From Galbibacter marinus (GTDB lineage: Bacteria > Bacteroidota > Bacteroidia > Flavobacteriales > Flavobacteriaceae): a stretch of 64,000 bases of DNA. A model generated the notes under the pieces. It was not told where the DNA came from. It saw only the letters and a program-made list of their open reading frames with translations, and made no database searches. The stretch spans positions 124,001 to 188,000 of the forward strand of contig NZ_AMSG01000001.1 of assembly GCF_000300875.1 (NCBI RefSeq). The letters are read 5' to 3'. The first letter of the stretch is position 1. Each line of letters opens with the position of its first letter. The position numbers and the translations under genes were made by a program. Positions 1-9,017 of the stretch are shown here, one piece after another.

Positions 1-549
1 ATCCAACAAAAGGTTTCCAACAGAGGGAATTATCATGGCAATCATGGCAAATTTAGGTTTACCTTCCGCTCTTATAACTGTGTTGCCCATCATACAAAGA
101 GCCAAAAAAGGAACACCGTATAAAACCACTGTATAATATTCCTTTGCTGGATCAAAAATAGCCCCTTTTCCTCCAAAACTTGGGATAATATCATCTATAA
201 ACCAGAGCCCAACAACTACTAACACAACAGTGAGCAGAACCGTTAGGGTAATTTGGTTCCCAAAAGTAATAAGAGCCTTGGAGCGATTATCTGCCCCAAG
301 AGCACGCGAAATAATGGAAGACCCTCCAATACCAATGGCCATCCCGAGAGCAGCGATGAAAAAAGAAACTGGTAACACCACATTAATTGCAGCGATGGCA
401 ATAGAACCTATCCAATTCCCAACAAAAATGGTATCCACTAAAATATTCAAGGACATCACCAAAATACCGATGGAGGCTGGAACAGCTTGTTTAACTAGTA
501 AACTACCGATACTCTCCTCCCCCAAAGCTTTCGATGAATTCCCACTCAT
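1..549 (-). CDS. MATE family efflux transporter (N-terminal part, runs off the window)
   Basis: The minus-strand frame is open for 183 codons from an ATG at 549 to the window edge. The protein begins MSGNSSKALGEES and then shows hydrophobic spans with small residues (VLVVVGLWFIDDIIPSFGG, VLYGVPFLALCMMGN). This matches the first four or so helices of the MATE fold, which exports drugs or metabolites using a cation gradient. The start lies only four bases after the hemH stop, so it is probably cotranscribed with hemH. The substrate cannot be told, and the C-terminal two thirds are outside the window. Confidence 0.8.
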   Translation of the reverse strand, partial: MSGNSSKALGEESIGSLLVKQAVPASIGILVMSLNILVDTIFVGNWIGSIAIAAINVVLPVSFFIAALGMAIGIGGSSIISRALGADNRSKALITFGNQITLTVLLTVVLVVVGLWFIDDIIPSFGGKGAIFDPAKEYYTVVLYGVPFLALCMMGNTVIRAEGKPKFAMIAMIIPSVGNLLLD

Positions 550-553
550 ACTG

Positions 554-1582
554 CTATGCGTTTTGCTCAGCTAATGCCCACTGATCAATCCAACGCCCTA
601 GAACCTTAATCCAATCCTGGTCATCGTTTAAGCACGGAACCACATGAAGTTCCTCTCCGCCATGTGCTATAAAGTCTTCCTTAGCTTGGATCCCAATTTC
701 TTCAAGGGTCTCAATACAATCGGAGACAAAGGCAGGAGTAACTACTGCTAGTTTTTTTATTCCTTGCTCAGGCATTTGGTCAATTGTTTTATTGGTTGCT
801 GGCTTAAGCCAAGGATCAATCCCTAAACGTGACTGAAATGAGGTAGAATAACTTCCAGGTTTTAAGCCAAGATATTCTGCCACCTGTTTGGTGGTCTGAT
901 AACATTGATGCCTGTAACAAAACTGGTGAGCAGGTGAAGGCGTTTGACAACAACTACCATCAATTTTACAATGGGATTTAGTAATATCAGATTTACGGAT
1001 ATGTCGCTCTGGGACACCGTGATAGGAGAACAACAAGTGATCCCACTCTCGGGTCTGTAAATAGCGTTGTATCGAATTTGAAAGTACGCGTACATAATCA
1101 GGATGGCTATAGAAAGCTGGGATGCTCGTAAATTCCATTTCAGGAAAATGAGCTTGACGTAACTCCTCAGCTAAAACCAATATCGTTTCGGTAGTAGCCA
1201 TGGCAAACTGTGGATAAAGCGGAATAAGCAACACCTCCGTAACGCCCTGATCCTTTAGCGCTTGAAGGCCAGATTTTATGGCAGGGTTTCCATAGCGCAT
1301 TGCCAAAGCGCTTGGAATTGAGGTGAACTTATCTACCCCTTCCTTTAAACGCTCGGAAAGTACAATTAAAGGTGAACCTTCATCCCACCATATTTTTTCA
1401 TAGGCCTCTGCCGACTTTTTAGGTCGAGTGTTAAGTATAATGCCTCTAACTATAAAACTGCGTAACCAATATGGAAAATCAAATACGCGTTCATCCATTA
1501 AAAACTCATCCAAATACCGTTTTACATCTTTGGGATCAGTAGAATCTGGTGATCCCAAGTTGATGAATAAAACTCCCTTCAT
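554..1582 (-). CDS. hemH: ferrochelatase
   Basis: Ferrochelatase inserts ferrous iron into protoporphyrin IX (or coproporphyrin III), the last metal step of heme synthesis. The 342-residue product starts MKGVLFINLGSPDS, the usual N-terminus. It contains LLFSYHGVPERH, which carries the catalytic His, and a C-terminal VVTPAFVSDCIETLEEI segment with the conserved Glu residues. An upstream in-frame start would add 12 residues that do not look like the family, so the ATG at 1582 is chosen. It is separated from the main hem operon by thuA and araC and lies on the opposite strand. The MATE gene follows almost directly. Confidence 0.95.
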   Translation of the reverse strand: MKGVLFINLGSPDSTDPKDVKRYLDEFLMDERVFDFPYWLRSFIVRGIILNTRPKKSAEAYEKIWWDEGSPLIVLSERLKEGVDKFTSIPSALAMRYGNPAIKSGLQALKDQGVTEVLLIPLYPQFAMATTETILVLAEELRQAHFPEMEFTSIPAFYSHPDYVRVLSNSIQRYLQTREWDHLLFSYHGVPERHIRKSDITKSHCKIDGSCCQTPSPAHQFCYRHQCYQTTKQVAEYLGLKPGSYSTSFQSRLGIDPWLKPATNKTIDQMPEQGIKKLAVVTPAFVSDCIETLEEIGIQAKEDFIAHGGEELHVVPCLNDDQDWIKVLGRWIDQWALAEQNA

Positions 1583-1723
1583 ATCTATTTTTCTAAAGAA
1601 TTCTTTGCAAAAGTACACAATTGCAATTCATAAAAACCGTAGGTCAGCTTAACTTTGAAGATAATACTATTTAAAAAATCGATTGTACTTTTTTAAAATA
1701 AAAACTACCCCAATAAAAAGGAC

Positions 1724-2467
1724 TCAATCTCTTTTTAAACAATAATTTATTCCCCCTAAAAGGTGAGCAACAAACAAGGGTTCGCTAAAAGACTCTTTAG
1801 TATGTCCACCCCCAGTATAGAAGACTCTTGCTCCCTCGAATTCATGATACCATGCAATAGGGTGGTGTGTTCCATTAGTTCCTCCTTCATAGGTTGATTC
1901 ATCCAAATTAAGAAGCACCTGTATATCATCACTGATGTTTCTAAAATTATACCACTCATCTATCCGTTGCCACGTAGTGGTAGGAAGCATCTTAGTGGAG
2001 GCGTGATCGGAATCTATTACTTGCATTTCAGCTTTTCTAACATTTGGGTTGTTGGGATGCCCCATAAAATAGGCTCCAATCATTCTTCCATACCACGGCC
2101 AATTAAACTCAGTATCAGTGGCGGCATGAATCCCCATAAAGCTTCCTCCATTATGCATAAAATCTTGAAGTGCCTTTTGACCAGAAGGACCAAGGACATC
2201 ATTGGTGGTGGATAAGAACAACACCATTTTATAGTTTTTTAGATTCTCGCTATTAAAGTCCAGAGAATCCTCTGTATGGGTGACTTTGAAATCATTTTGT
2301 CGGGCTAATTTTTCGAGCAGAGTGACTCCAGTTTCTATTGATTGGTGACGAAATCCACTAGTTTTAGTAAACACTAGCACCTGATCTTTTGTATTTGACT
2401 GAGTTTGCTGAGCGAACCCGACAAAGAAAAAGCATAAAGTAAGAGATAGTAAGAATGTTTTTTCCAT
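1724..2467 (-). CDS. ThuA domain-containing secreted protein
   Basis: The 247-residue product begins with a signal peptide (MEKTFLLSLTLCFFFVGFAQ). The ThuA/class I glutamine amidotransferase-like fold follows: VLVFTKTSGFRHQSIETG near the N-terminus, GGSFMGIHAATDTEFNWPWYG in the middle, and HPIAWYHEFEGARVFYTGGGH near the end. ThuA-domain proteins in Bacteroidetes are mostly linked to carbohydrate use, and the enzymatic role is unproven. An ATG at 2479 would add four residues; 2467 gives the cleaner signal peptide. The gene starts within 15 bases of the araC stop, so the two are probably one operon, an unusual partner for a regulator beside heme genes. Confidence 0.85.
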   Translation of the reverse strand: MEKTFLLSLTLCFFFVGFAQQTQSNTKDQVLVFTKTSGFRHQSIETGVTLLEKLARQNDFKVTHTEDSLDFNSENLKNYKMVLFLSTTNDVLGPSGQKALQDFMHNGGSFMGIHAATDTEFNWPWYGRMIGAYFMGHPNNPNVRKAEMQVIDSDHASTKMLPTTTWQRIDEWYNFRNISDDIQVLLNLDESTYEGGTNGTHHPIAWYHEFEGARVFYTGGGHTKESFSEPLFVAHLLGGINYCLKRD

Positions 2468-2480
2468 AGATAAATTCATT

Positions 2481-3335
2481 TTAAGTAAGTGCCATTGTGT
2501 ATTTTTTTGGCGTGGTTCCATATTTCTTTTTAAAAGCTGCAATAAAATGACTTGAGGTACTATAACCGACCTTTAACCCCACTTCATTGACATTCATCGT
2601 CCCTGCCTCTAACAGCTTTCTGGCGTAATCCATTTTATAATCGAACAAAAAGCTATAAACAGAATCACCATAAACCTGTTTAAACCCTTCCTTTAGTCGT
2701 TTTAAATTAAGTCCAATCTCATCGGCCAATTCTTGAAGCGATGGCGGTTCGGACATTCTTGAAAGTACAATATCTTTAGCCTTGCGTATACGCCGGACAT
2801 TATCTTCGTCAGCTAAAAATGGACATTGTTCGAAATCAGTATCTTCTGGCTTATTAAAATACAAGGCCAATAATTCATATATTTTTCCTTTTAAATACAA
2901 CCTTTCTATAGCACTATGCATGTTAAAATTTAGCATCTGGCTAAGGACAACAGACATAGCAGGATTAATCTGCATGGTTCCGTAATACTTCTTATCGATA
3001 TTTTCTTGATCTAAAAAGTGAATGTAATCCGCCTCATCGGAGAATAAGGCATGGAATTTTTTGATTGGGATGACAATAGATAGTATCCAAGTTTTTGAGT
3101 TCACCTCTAAGTTAATTGGTAAATCTCGCTGTGGGTTATACAACAACAATGCCTCGTCTTCTTTGATGTCTATGGCATAATTCCCTTGGTTATAATGAAA
3201 AATAGCACGTCCTTTCAAGCAAAAATGAAACTGAATATAATTACTGTCAATTTGCTTGCTAATATGCTGAATATCATTAGATTCATTTTGTGTCTTTAGT
3301 ACTAAAAACCCTTCTTCAATTCCAATTTCTTGCAT
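2481..3335 (-). CDS. AraC-family transcriptional regulator
   Basis: The 284-residue protein has an N-terminal sensory part (residues 1-170, beta-rich, FHFCLKGRAIFHYNQG) and a C-terminal AraC/XylS double helix-turn-helix (about 185-280: LQELADEIGLNLKRLKEGFK, then EVGLKVGYSTSSHFIAAFKK and YGTTPKKY). The ligand is not known. It is divergent from hemA across 234 bases. That position, together with hemH on its own strand, suggests control of heme synthesis or iron supply; this is inference. A perfect 7-3-7 dyad lies in its own leader. Confidence 0.9.
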   Translation of the reverse strand: MQEIGIEEGFLVLKTQNESNDIQHISKQIDSNYIQFHFCLKGRAIFHYNQGNYAIDIKEDEALLLYNPQRDLPINLEVNSKTWILSIVIPIKKFHALFSDEADYIHFLDQENIDKKYYGTMQINPAMSVVLSQMLNFNMHSAIERLYLKGKIYELLALYFNKPEDTDFEQCPFLADEDNVRRIRKAKDIVLSRMSEPPSLQELADEIGLNLKRLKEGFKQVYGDSVYSFLFDYKMDYARKLLEAGTMNVNEVGLKVGYSTSSHFIAAFKKKYGTTPKKYTMALT

Positions 3336-3390
3336 AGTCCTTTTCGCGTTACTTTTTAATTTATTTCAGTTCGAATGTCGCGCTTTTTTA

Positions 3391-3407
3391 TTTAGAATCG
3401 TTCTAAA
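3391..3407. promoter_or_regulatory. perfect 7-3-7 dyad in the araC leader (candidate operator)
   Basis: TTTAGAATCGTTCTAAA is an exact inverted repeat of seven bases around a TCG spacer. It sits 56 bases before the araC start codon and downstream of the predicted araC -7 element, so a bound protein would block araC transcription. Dyads of this size fit Fur-, DtxR- or PerR-type dimers, but I cannot assign the regulator from sequence alone. Confidence 0.5.
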
Positions 3408-3437
3408 CTCAAAAAGCCTTCACACTCTACAACCCCT

Positions 3438-3445
3438 CAAATATA
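3438..3445 (-). promoter_or_regulatory. Bacteroidetes-type -7 element for araC
   Basis: Read on the minus strand this is TATATTTG, a full match to TAnnTTTG. A TTTG that could serve as -33 lies 23 bases further upstream (3469-3472). The implied transcript start is about 95 bases before the araC ATG, which leaves room for the 7-3-7 dyad in the leader. Confidence 0.5.
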
Positions 3446-3520
3446 AGGTTATTAAGCAGAAAATAACCCAAAAAAACTATGTATTTCTTAAAACGACACA
3501 AAAAGTACTTAGAGCGTTAC

Positions 3521-3548
3521 TTTGTTACTATCTTAAGGTTTACTTTTG
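3521..3548 (+). promoter_or_regulatory. promoter of the hem operon
   Basis: TTTG (3521-3524) and TACTTTTG (3541-3548) match the Bacteroidetes -33 and -7 elements with 16 bases between them. Transcription would start about 15 bases before the hemA ATG at 3570, giving a very short leader. Confidence 0.6.
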
Positions 3549-3569
3549 TAATCGATTTTCGGAAAGTGA

Positions 3570-4820
3570 ATGGAAGCTTACAATATTTCTAGACATAATA
3601 CATTTTACGCTATAGGTATCAGTTATAAAAAAGCTGATGCTGCAATTCGAGGTAAATTTAGCCTGAACGAAACAGCCAAGATCGGTTTGCTTACCCAAGC
3701 CAAAAATGCTGGGATGGATGGGATAATGGCAACCTCTACTTGTAACAGAACAGAGATCTACGGATTCGCTCAACATCCGTTTCAACTCATTCAATTGCTA
3801 TGCGATAATTCCAATGGAAGCCTTGAAGATTTTCAGCGTATTGGATTTGTGTATAAAAACAAAGAAGCCATAGACCATCTTTTTAAAGTTGGTACTGGGC
3901 TTGATAGTCAAATTCTGGGAGATTTTGAGATCATCAGTCAGATTAAACAAAGTTTCACGATTTCAAAGAAACTCGGACTTACAAACCATTTTTTAGAACG
4001 CCTTTGCAACTGTGTTATTCAGGCCAGCAAACGCATTAAAAATGAGACAGAACTTTCATCTGGTGCAACTTCTGTGGCATTTGCTTCAGTGCAATACATC
4101 CTGGCTCGAGTACCGGAGATTTCAGAAAAAAATATCTTGCTATTTGGTACAGGTAAAATTGGGAGAAACACCTGTGAAAACATGGTAAAGCATACCAGAA
4201 ACAATCACATTGTTCTGATCAATAGAACCAAAGATAAGGCTGAGAAGATTGCAGGAAAGTTTAATTTGATTGTCAAAGATTATAGCAACCTTCAAGAAGA
4301 AATCAGCCAATGTGATATCCTAATTGTGGCCACAGGGGCTCAAAAACCTACCATAACCAAACAATTAATTCACTCTAAGAAAGAATTATTAATCTTGGAC
4401 CTCTCTATTCCACAGAATGTGGACCCCAGTGTACAGGAGATGCCAAATGTTACTTTGGTGCATCTGGATCAATTGTCGCAAATGACCAATGAGACACTTA
4501 AACGAAGAGAGCAGTTTATCCCCCAGGCTGAAGAAATTATTAAGGAGGTCACCGAGGAGTTCCGCAGTTGGTTGGAAACCAGAAAATTTGCACCCACCAT
4601 TAAGGCTTTAAAGAAAAAGCTTAACCACATGAGGGATGCAGAGATCGATTTCCAGCGTAAAAAAATTAATGGATTTAACGATCAACAAGCTGAAATTATC
4701 AGTGATCGTATTATTCAAAAAATAACTACGCAGTTCGCCAATCACCTAAAAGATAGCTCGGACACCTCAACAGAAAGCATTGAACTTATTAAAAAAGTGT
4801 TTCAATTAGAAACCCTATGA
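3570..4820 (+). CDS. hemA: glutamyl-tRNA reductase
   Basis: HemA reduces glutamyl-tRNA to glutamate-1-semialdehyde with NADPH, the entry step of the C5 heme pathway. The 416 residues include the catalytic motif STCNRTEIYG with the nucleophile Cys58, the GTGLDSQILGDFEI substrate-site segment, a Rossmann loop LLFGTGKIGRN near residue 193, and a helical C-terminal dimerisation domain. It is the first gene of the operon and overlaps hemC by four bases (ATGA). The hemL aminotransferase that acts next is not in the window. Confidence 0.97.
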   Translation: MEAYNISRHNTFYAIGISYKKADAAIRGKFSLNETAKIGLLTQAKNAGMDGIMATSTCNRTEIYGFAQHPFQLIQLLCDNSNGSLEDFQRIGFVYKNKEAIDHLFKVGTGLDSQILGDFEIISQIKQSFTISKKLGLTNHFLERLCNCVIQASKRIKNETELSSGATSVAFASVQYILARVPEISEKNILLFGTGKIGRNTCENMVKHTRNNHIVLINRTKDKAEKIAGKFNLIVKDYSNLQEEISQCDILIVATGAQKPTITKQLIHSKKELLILDLSIPQNVDPSVQEMPNVTLVHLDQLSQMTNETLKRREQFIPQAEEIIKEVTEEFRSWLETRKFAPTIKALKKKLNHMRDAEIDFQRKKINGFNDQQAEIISDRIIQKITTQFANHLKDSSDTSTESIELIKKVFQLETL

Positions 4821-5734
4821 GAAAAACTATAAAAATTGGAACTCGCGATAGTGAATTAGCACTATGGCAAGCGAATCGTGTTAAATCATTATTAGAGGCG
4901 GATGGTTATCAGACTGAGATAGTTGCTGTAAAATCTCAAGGAGACCTCTTACTCGATAAGCCCATTCATCAATTGGGCATCACAGGCGTTTTCACAAAAA
5001 CCCTAGACATAGCTATGTTAAACGGAACTGTGGATATCGTTGTACACAGTATGAAAGATGTGCCTACAGAGCTTCCTGATGGTATAGTAAAAGGAGCTGT
5101 TTTAAAACGAGCCAATCCTAAGGATTTATTGATTCAAAAAGAAAAATCTAAGTTACTTCCTAAAAAAGCTACCATTGCCACTGGAAGTTTAAGAAGAAAA
5201 GCTCAATGGCTTAATAAATACCCTGAACATAAGGTAGCTAACATTCGAGGGAATGTTCAAACACGTTTACAAAAACTGGAAGACAGTCCATGGAATGGAG
5301 CCATTTTCGCAGCCGCTGGACTTGAGCGGATCAACCTTCGTCCAGAGACAACCATAGAACTGGATTGGATGATTCCAGCGCCAGCTCAAGGAGCTATGTT
5401 GGTGGTCGCATTAGAACATGACGATTACTCCAGAAAAGCACTTGAGGGCTTAAACGATTATCAAACAGATATCTGTACTACAGTGGAGCGCGATTTTTTA
5501 AGAACCCTTGAGGGTGGTTGTTCAGCCCCTATCGGAGCCCTAGCTACAATAGACATCGATTACCTAACGCTTGTTGCAGGCTTGTTTTCAATTGATGGAA
5601 AACAAAAAGTTACCATCGAGAAAAAGGTATTGATCGAAAACTGTGATGGCTTAGGACATTTAAGCGCTTTAGAGGTTCTAAAACAAGGTGGAGAGGAAAT
5701 TATGAAAGTGATCAGAAAAGATTTAAAACTCTAA
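4817..5734 (+). CDS. hemC: hydroxymethylbilane synthase (porphobilinogen deaminase)
   Basis: HemC joins four porphobilinogen units into hydroxymethylbilane. The 305 residues begin KIGTRDSELALWQAN. Asp81 in HSMKDVPTELP is the catalytic aspartate, and Cys235 in LEGGCSAPIGA holds the dipyrromethane cofactor. Arginines that bind substrate carboxylates are seen in ATGSLRRKAQ and NIRGNVQTRL. Its start overlaps the hemA stop, so translation is probably coupled. Confidence 0.97.
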   Translation: MRKTIKIGTRDSELALWQANRVKSLLEADGYQTEIVAVKSQGDLLLDKPIHQLGITGVFTKTLDIAMLNGTVDIVVHSMKDVPTELPDGIVKGAVLKRANPKDLLIQKEKSKLLPKKATIATGSLRRKAQWLNKYPEHKVANIRGNVQTRLQKLEDSPWNGAIFAAAGLERINLRPETTIELDWMIPAPAQGAMLVVALEHDDYSRKALEGLNDYQTDICTTVERDFLRTLEGGCSAPIGALATIDIDYLTLVAGLFSIDGKQKVTIEKKVLIENCDGLGHLSALEVLKQGGEEIMKVIRKDLKL

Positions 5735-5822
5735 AAACCTTTCAAGGCATCCATCAATTTAGGGATTAAGATTAAGGTGGCTACTATCTTAAAAACGTTA
5801 AGCAAAATTCTTAAAAAGTATC

Positions 5823-6473
5823 ATGATAGAAATATTAAGCACAAAAGAACTCCATATTACGCAAAGGAATATTTTACAAGAAGCTGGTATTGTTTGTCAT
5901 GAACACAACTTTATACAGATTGAACCAATTGACTTTAAGCCTGTCCCAACTATTGAAAATGCCATATTTACATCTCAAAATGCTGTAAGGTCCATTTTGG
6001 ATAAAAACATACAAATCACCAATTGTTTTTGTGTAGGCGATAAAACAGAAGCGCTTTTAAAGCATCACAATTTTAACGTAGTTGAAAAAGCTTATCAGGC
6101 TAGTACATTGGCTAAGAATATTGTGACGAAATACAAAGAGCGTTCCTTTGAGTTGTTCTGTGGAAATCTTCGTCGTGAAGAACTCCCAGCCTTACTTAAA
6201 AAACATCAAGTGGAATTGCATGAAACTCAGGTATACCAAACTAAACTTACCTCAAAAAACATGCTTGGAAGCTTTGATGCTATTTTATTCTTCAGCCCAA
6301 GTGCTGTGGAAAGCTTTGCCCAAAGAAATTTATTTGACAACACCATTGTCTTTTGTTTAGGTAAGACCACAGAGGCTGAAGTAAGAAAGCATACCAATAA
6401 TCTCATTACTGCAAACAGAACGACCATAGAAAATGTTCTAGTTCAGGTAATTAAACATTTTAATGGACTTTAA
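5823..6473 (+). CDS. hemD: uroporphyrinogen-III synthase
   Basis: HemD closes hydroxymethylbilane to uroporphyrinogen III with inversion of ring D. The family is very divergent and has few fixed residues. Here the 216 residues fit in length, show a two-domain alternating pattern, and contain FTSQNAVRSI and FFSPSAVESF, the two places where the family usually has TSxNAV and FTSPSAV. Position between hemC and hemE supports the call. The gap after hemC is 88 bases, wider than the rest of the operon, and I see no clear promoter in it. Confidence 0.92.
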   Translation: MIEILSTKELHITQRNILQEAGIVCHEHNFIQIEPIDFKPVPTIENAIFTSQNAVRSILDKNIQITNCFCVGDKTEALLKHHNFNVVEKAYQASTLAKNIVTKYKERSFELFCGNLRREELPALLKKHQVELHETQVYQTKLTSKNMLGSFDAILFFSPSAVESFAQRNLFDNTIVFCLGKTTEAEVRKHTNNLITANRTTIENVLVQVIKHFNGL

Positions 6474-6485
6474 AAGTATACTATT

Positions 6486-7514
6486 ATGATAAAAAACGAT
6501 CTTTTCTTAAAAGCTTTAAAAGGCGAATCGGTAGAAAGACCGCCAGTTTGGATGATGAGACAAGCAGGAAGATACTTACCTGAGTTTATGGCTATAAAGG
6601 AGAAATACGACTTCTTTACCCGATGCAGAACCCCAGAATTAGCTGCAGAAATTACGGTGCAACCTATTCGGATCGTAAAGCCGGATGCAGCCATACTTTT
6701 TTCTGACATCCTAGTGATCCCTCAGGCGATGAATATAGATGTGGAGATGAAGCCTGGTTTTGGACCTTGGGTGCCAAATCCTATTCGATCTGCCAAAGAT
6801 GTGGAGCAAGTTGTTATACCTGAGATCAATGAAGAATTGGGTTATGTAATGGATGCAATTAGGCTTACCAAAGAAATGTTAGACGATCAGGTTCCTTTGA
6901 TCGGTTTTGCTGGATCTCCATGGACCATTTTATGTTATGCAGTAGAGGGACAGGGATCTAAGAATTTTGATACTGCCAAAGGATTTTGTTTCTCACAACC
7001 GGAGGCTGCCCACGCCTTACTTCAAAAAATAACAGACACCACCATCCTCTACCTAAAAGAGAAGGTTAAAAACGGTGTTAATGCAGTTCAAATATTTGAC
7101 TCTTGGGGAGGTATGCTCTCTCCAGTAGATTACCAAGAATTTTCTTGGAAGTATATCAATCAAATCATTGAGGCCCTCTCTGAGGTTACTGAAGTTATTG
7201 TATTTGGGAAAGGCTGTTGGTATGCTTTAGGAGAGATGTCTAAGAGTAAGGCATCCGCCATCGGAGTAGATTGGACATGTTCACCTGAAAATGCGAGAAA
7301 GCTAACTGGAGGACAGATTACCTTACAAGGTAACTTTGACCCATCACGATTGTTATCTCCGATTCCAGATATCAAGAAAATGGTTCATCAAATGATTGAT
7401 GCATTTGGTAAAGATAAATATATCGCCAATTTAGGCCATGGAATACTACCTAACATTCCTGTGGATCATGCAAAAGCATTTATAGACGCAGTAAAAGAAT
7501 ATCAAGCCAAATAA
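6486..7514 (+). CDS. hemE: uroporphyrinogen decarboxylase
   Basis: HemE removes four carboxylates from uroporphyrinogen III to give coproporphyrinogen III. The 342 residues carry the signature [16 protein letters not shown] near residue 20, [13 protein letters not shown] with the catalytic Asp, and [16 protein letters not shown]. The C-terminal [11 protein letters not shown] is also typical. It starts 12 bases after hemD, and its stop is immediately followed by the ATG of the next gene. Confidence 0.97.
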   Translation: MIKNDLFLKALKGESVERPPVWMMRQAGRYLPEFMAIKEKYDFFTRCRTPELAAEITVQPIRIVKPDAAILFSDILVIPQAMNIDVEMKPGFGPWVPNPIRSAKDVEQVVIPEINEELGYVMDAIRLTKEMLDDQVPLIGFAGSPWTILCYAVEGQGSKNFDTAKGFCFSQPEAAHALLQKITDTTILYLKEKVKNGVNAVQIFDSWGGMLSPVDYQEFSWKYINQIIEALSEVTEVIVFGKGCWYALGEMSKSKASAIGVDWTCSPENARKLTGGQITLQGNFDPSRLLSPIPDIKKMVHQMIDAFGKDKYIANLGHGILPNIPVDHAKAFIDAVKEYQAK

Positions 7515-8030
7515 ATGGATTTTGGTCGTATCATAAAGTCCCTCTCCCCAAGTCTAATAGCGGCCATTATAGGTAAGGTAATTACAAGCCCTGTGATGTT
7601 TTATTGTTTTGTTAGGGCTACAAAAAAATGCGTACAGTTGTGCGATAAGCAATTTGGCAAAGCACATCATAAAAACAACAAGGCCAATGCGTATCGCCAT
7701 GCACTTTGGAATATGCTTATAGCGCATCATTGCCTTAAGGTAGGAAAAGGCCTTAATGTATCTTTAACATGGGCCAAAGATATTACCGATTGGCACGAAA
7801 AAGCTTTTGTCAACAATCCATTGGAAACACATATGGATTTACACAATAACAAAAAAGGTCGCCAGTGGTTTGAGGAGTTGCATACCAAGGAACCATCAGG
7901 TGTAAATTATGACCTTATGGATAAGTATCTGATGGAAAAATTACAATACGCTAAAAAACTAAGCAAGAACATACCTCAAGACGAGAATTTTGAACAGCAA
8001 CTCATTTATATTGAAGATTATAAAGCTTAG
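7515..8030 (+). CDS. uncharacterised protein inside the heme operon, DUF6973-like
   Basis: The ATG directly follows the hemE stop with no spacer, and hemF begins 33 bases after its end, so it is cotranscribed with heme genes. The 171-residue product has a hydrophobic N-terminus (about 12-34) and two clusters of polar conserved-looking residues: NAYRHALWNM (Arg61, His62, Trp65, Asn66) and TDWHEKAF...ETHMDLHNNKKG (Asp92, His94, Glu95, Asp108, His110, Asn111). This pattern resembles the family named DUF6973 as I remember it. The His/Asp/Glu pattern could bind a metal, which is inference. No known heme step is assigned to it. Confidence 0.75.
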   Translation: MDFGRIIKSLSPSLIAAIIGKVITSPVMFYCFVRATKKCVQLCDKQFGKAHHKNNKANAYRHALWNMLIAHHCLKVGKGLNVSLTWAKDITDWHEKAFVNNPLETHMDLHNNKKGRQWFEELHTKEPSGVNYDLMDKYLMEKLQYAKKLSKNIPQDENFEQQLIYIEDYKA

Positions 8031-8063
8031 CTTGTTTCAAGTAATACGGTTAAAAAAGCACTT

Positions 8064-8966
8064 ATGAAAGATAAATTCTACCAATACATTGTAAAGCTTC
8101 AAGACACCATAACATCCAAATTGGAGCAAGTAGACACCCAAGCAAAATTTCGGGAAGATCTATGGGAGCGACCTGAGGGAGGTGGTGGAAAAACCAGGGT
8201 TATTGAAAACGGAAAAGTGTTCGAAAAAGGAGGTGTTAACATCTCTGCTGTACATGGTCCTTTACCCAAATCCATGCAAGCATATTTTAAGGTTGATGAT
8301 TGTGATTTTTTTGCCTGCGGACTGTCACTGGTTTTACATCCTAGAAACCCCTTCACTCCTACAGTTCATGCTAATTGGCGTTATTTTGAGATGTATGACA
8401 AACAAGGAAACACTATTGATCAGTGGTTTGGAGGTGGTCAGGATTTAACGCCTTACTATCTTTTCGAGCAAGATGCAAAGCATTTTCACAACGTATGCAA
8501 ACAAGCCTGTGACAAGCACGACGCTGAATTTTACAATGAATTTAAAACCAAATGTGATCAATACTTCTGGAATTCACATCGCAACGAAGCACGAGGGGTT
8601 GGAGGATTATTTTTCGATTATTGTAAAGCAGAGCATGGAAAAAGTATTGAAGATTGGTTTAATTTTGTAACTCAAGTAGGCGATAGTTTTTTAGATGCCT
8701 ACATTCCAATTGTTGAAAAACGAAAAGACCTCGTTTATACACTACAAAATAGAGATTGGCAAGAAATTAGAAGAGGACGCTACGTTGAATTTAATCTAGT
8801 ACATGACAAGGGAACCTTATTCGGATTGAAGACCAACGGAAGAATAGAAAGTATCCTTATGAGTTTACCTCCACACGTTCAATGGGTATATGACCATAAC
8901 CCTGAGAAAGGAAGTGAGGAAGAAAAATTAATAGCAGTTTTAAAAAACCCTAAAACTTGGGTATAG
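8064..8966 (+). CDS. hemF: oxygen-dependent coproporphyrinogen-III oxidase
   Basis: HemF uses O2 to convert two propionates of coproporphyrinogen III to vinyls. The 300 residues contain FFACGLSLVLHPRNPFTPTV with the conserved HPRNP, WFGGGQDLTPYY, and RRGRYVEFNLVHDKGT, all strong family signatures. Presence of the oxygen-using enzyme rather than HemN points to an aerobic life style. It follows the DUF6973-like gene in the operon. Confidence 0.97.
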   Translation: MKDKFYQYIVKLQDTITSKLEQVDTQAKFREDLWERPEGGGGKTRVIENGKVFEKGGVNISAVHGPLPKSMQAYFKVDDCDFFACGLSLVLHPRNPFTPTVHANWRYFEMYDKQGNTIDQWFGGGQDLTPYYLFEQDAKHFHNVCKQACDKHDAEFYNEFKTKCDQYFWNSHRNEARGVGGLFFDYCKAEHGKSIEDWFNFVTQVGDSFLDAYIPIVEKRKDLVYTLQNRDWQEIRRGRYVEFNLVHDKGTLFGLKTNGRIESILMSLPPHVQWVYDHNPEKGSEEEKLIAVLKNPKTWV

Positions 8967-9017
8967 GCTACTAATATCGTCCTAACCTAAAGGTAAGAAT
9001 CATTAAAAAAAACACTG

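Noticed and set aside
230-574. Plus-strand frame of 114 codons
   Set aside because: It lies opposite the MATE and hemH coding frames and has no family resemblance, so it is an antisense shadow.
5735-5822. Promoter or small gene in the hemC-hemD gap
   Set aside because: No TAnnTTTG element, no hairpin and no frame of use were found in the 88 bases.
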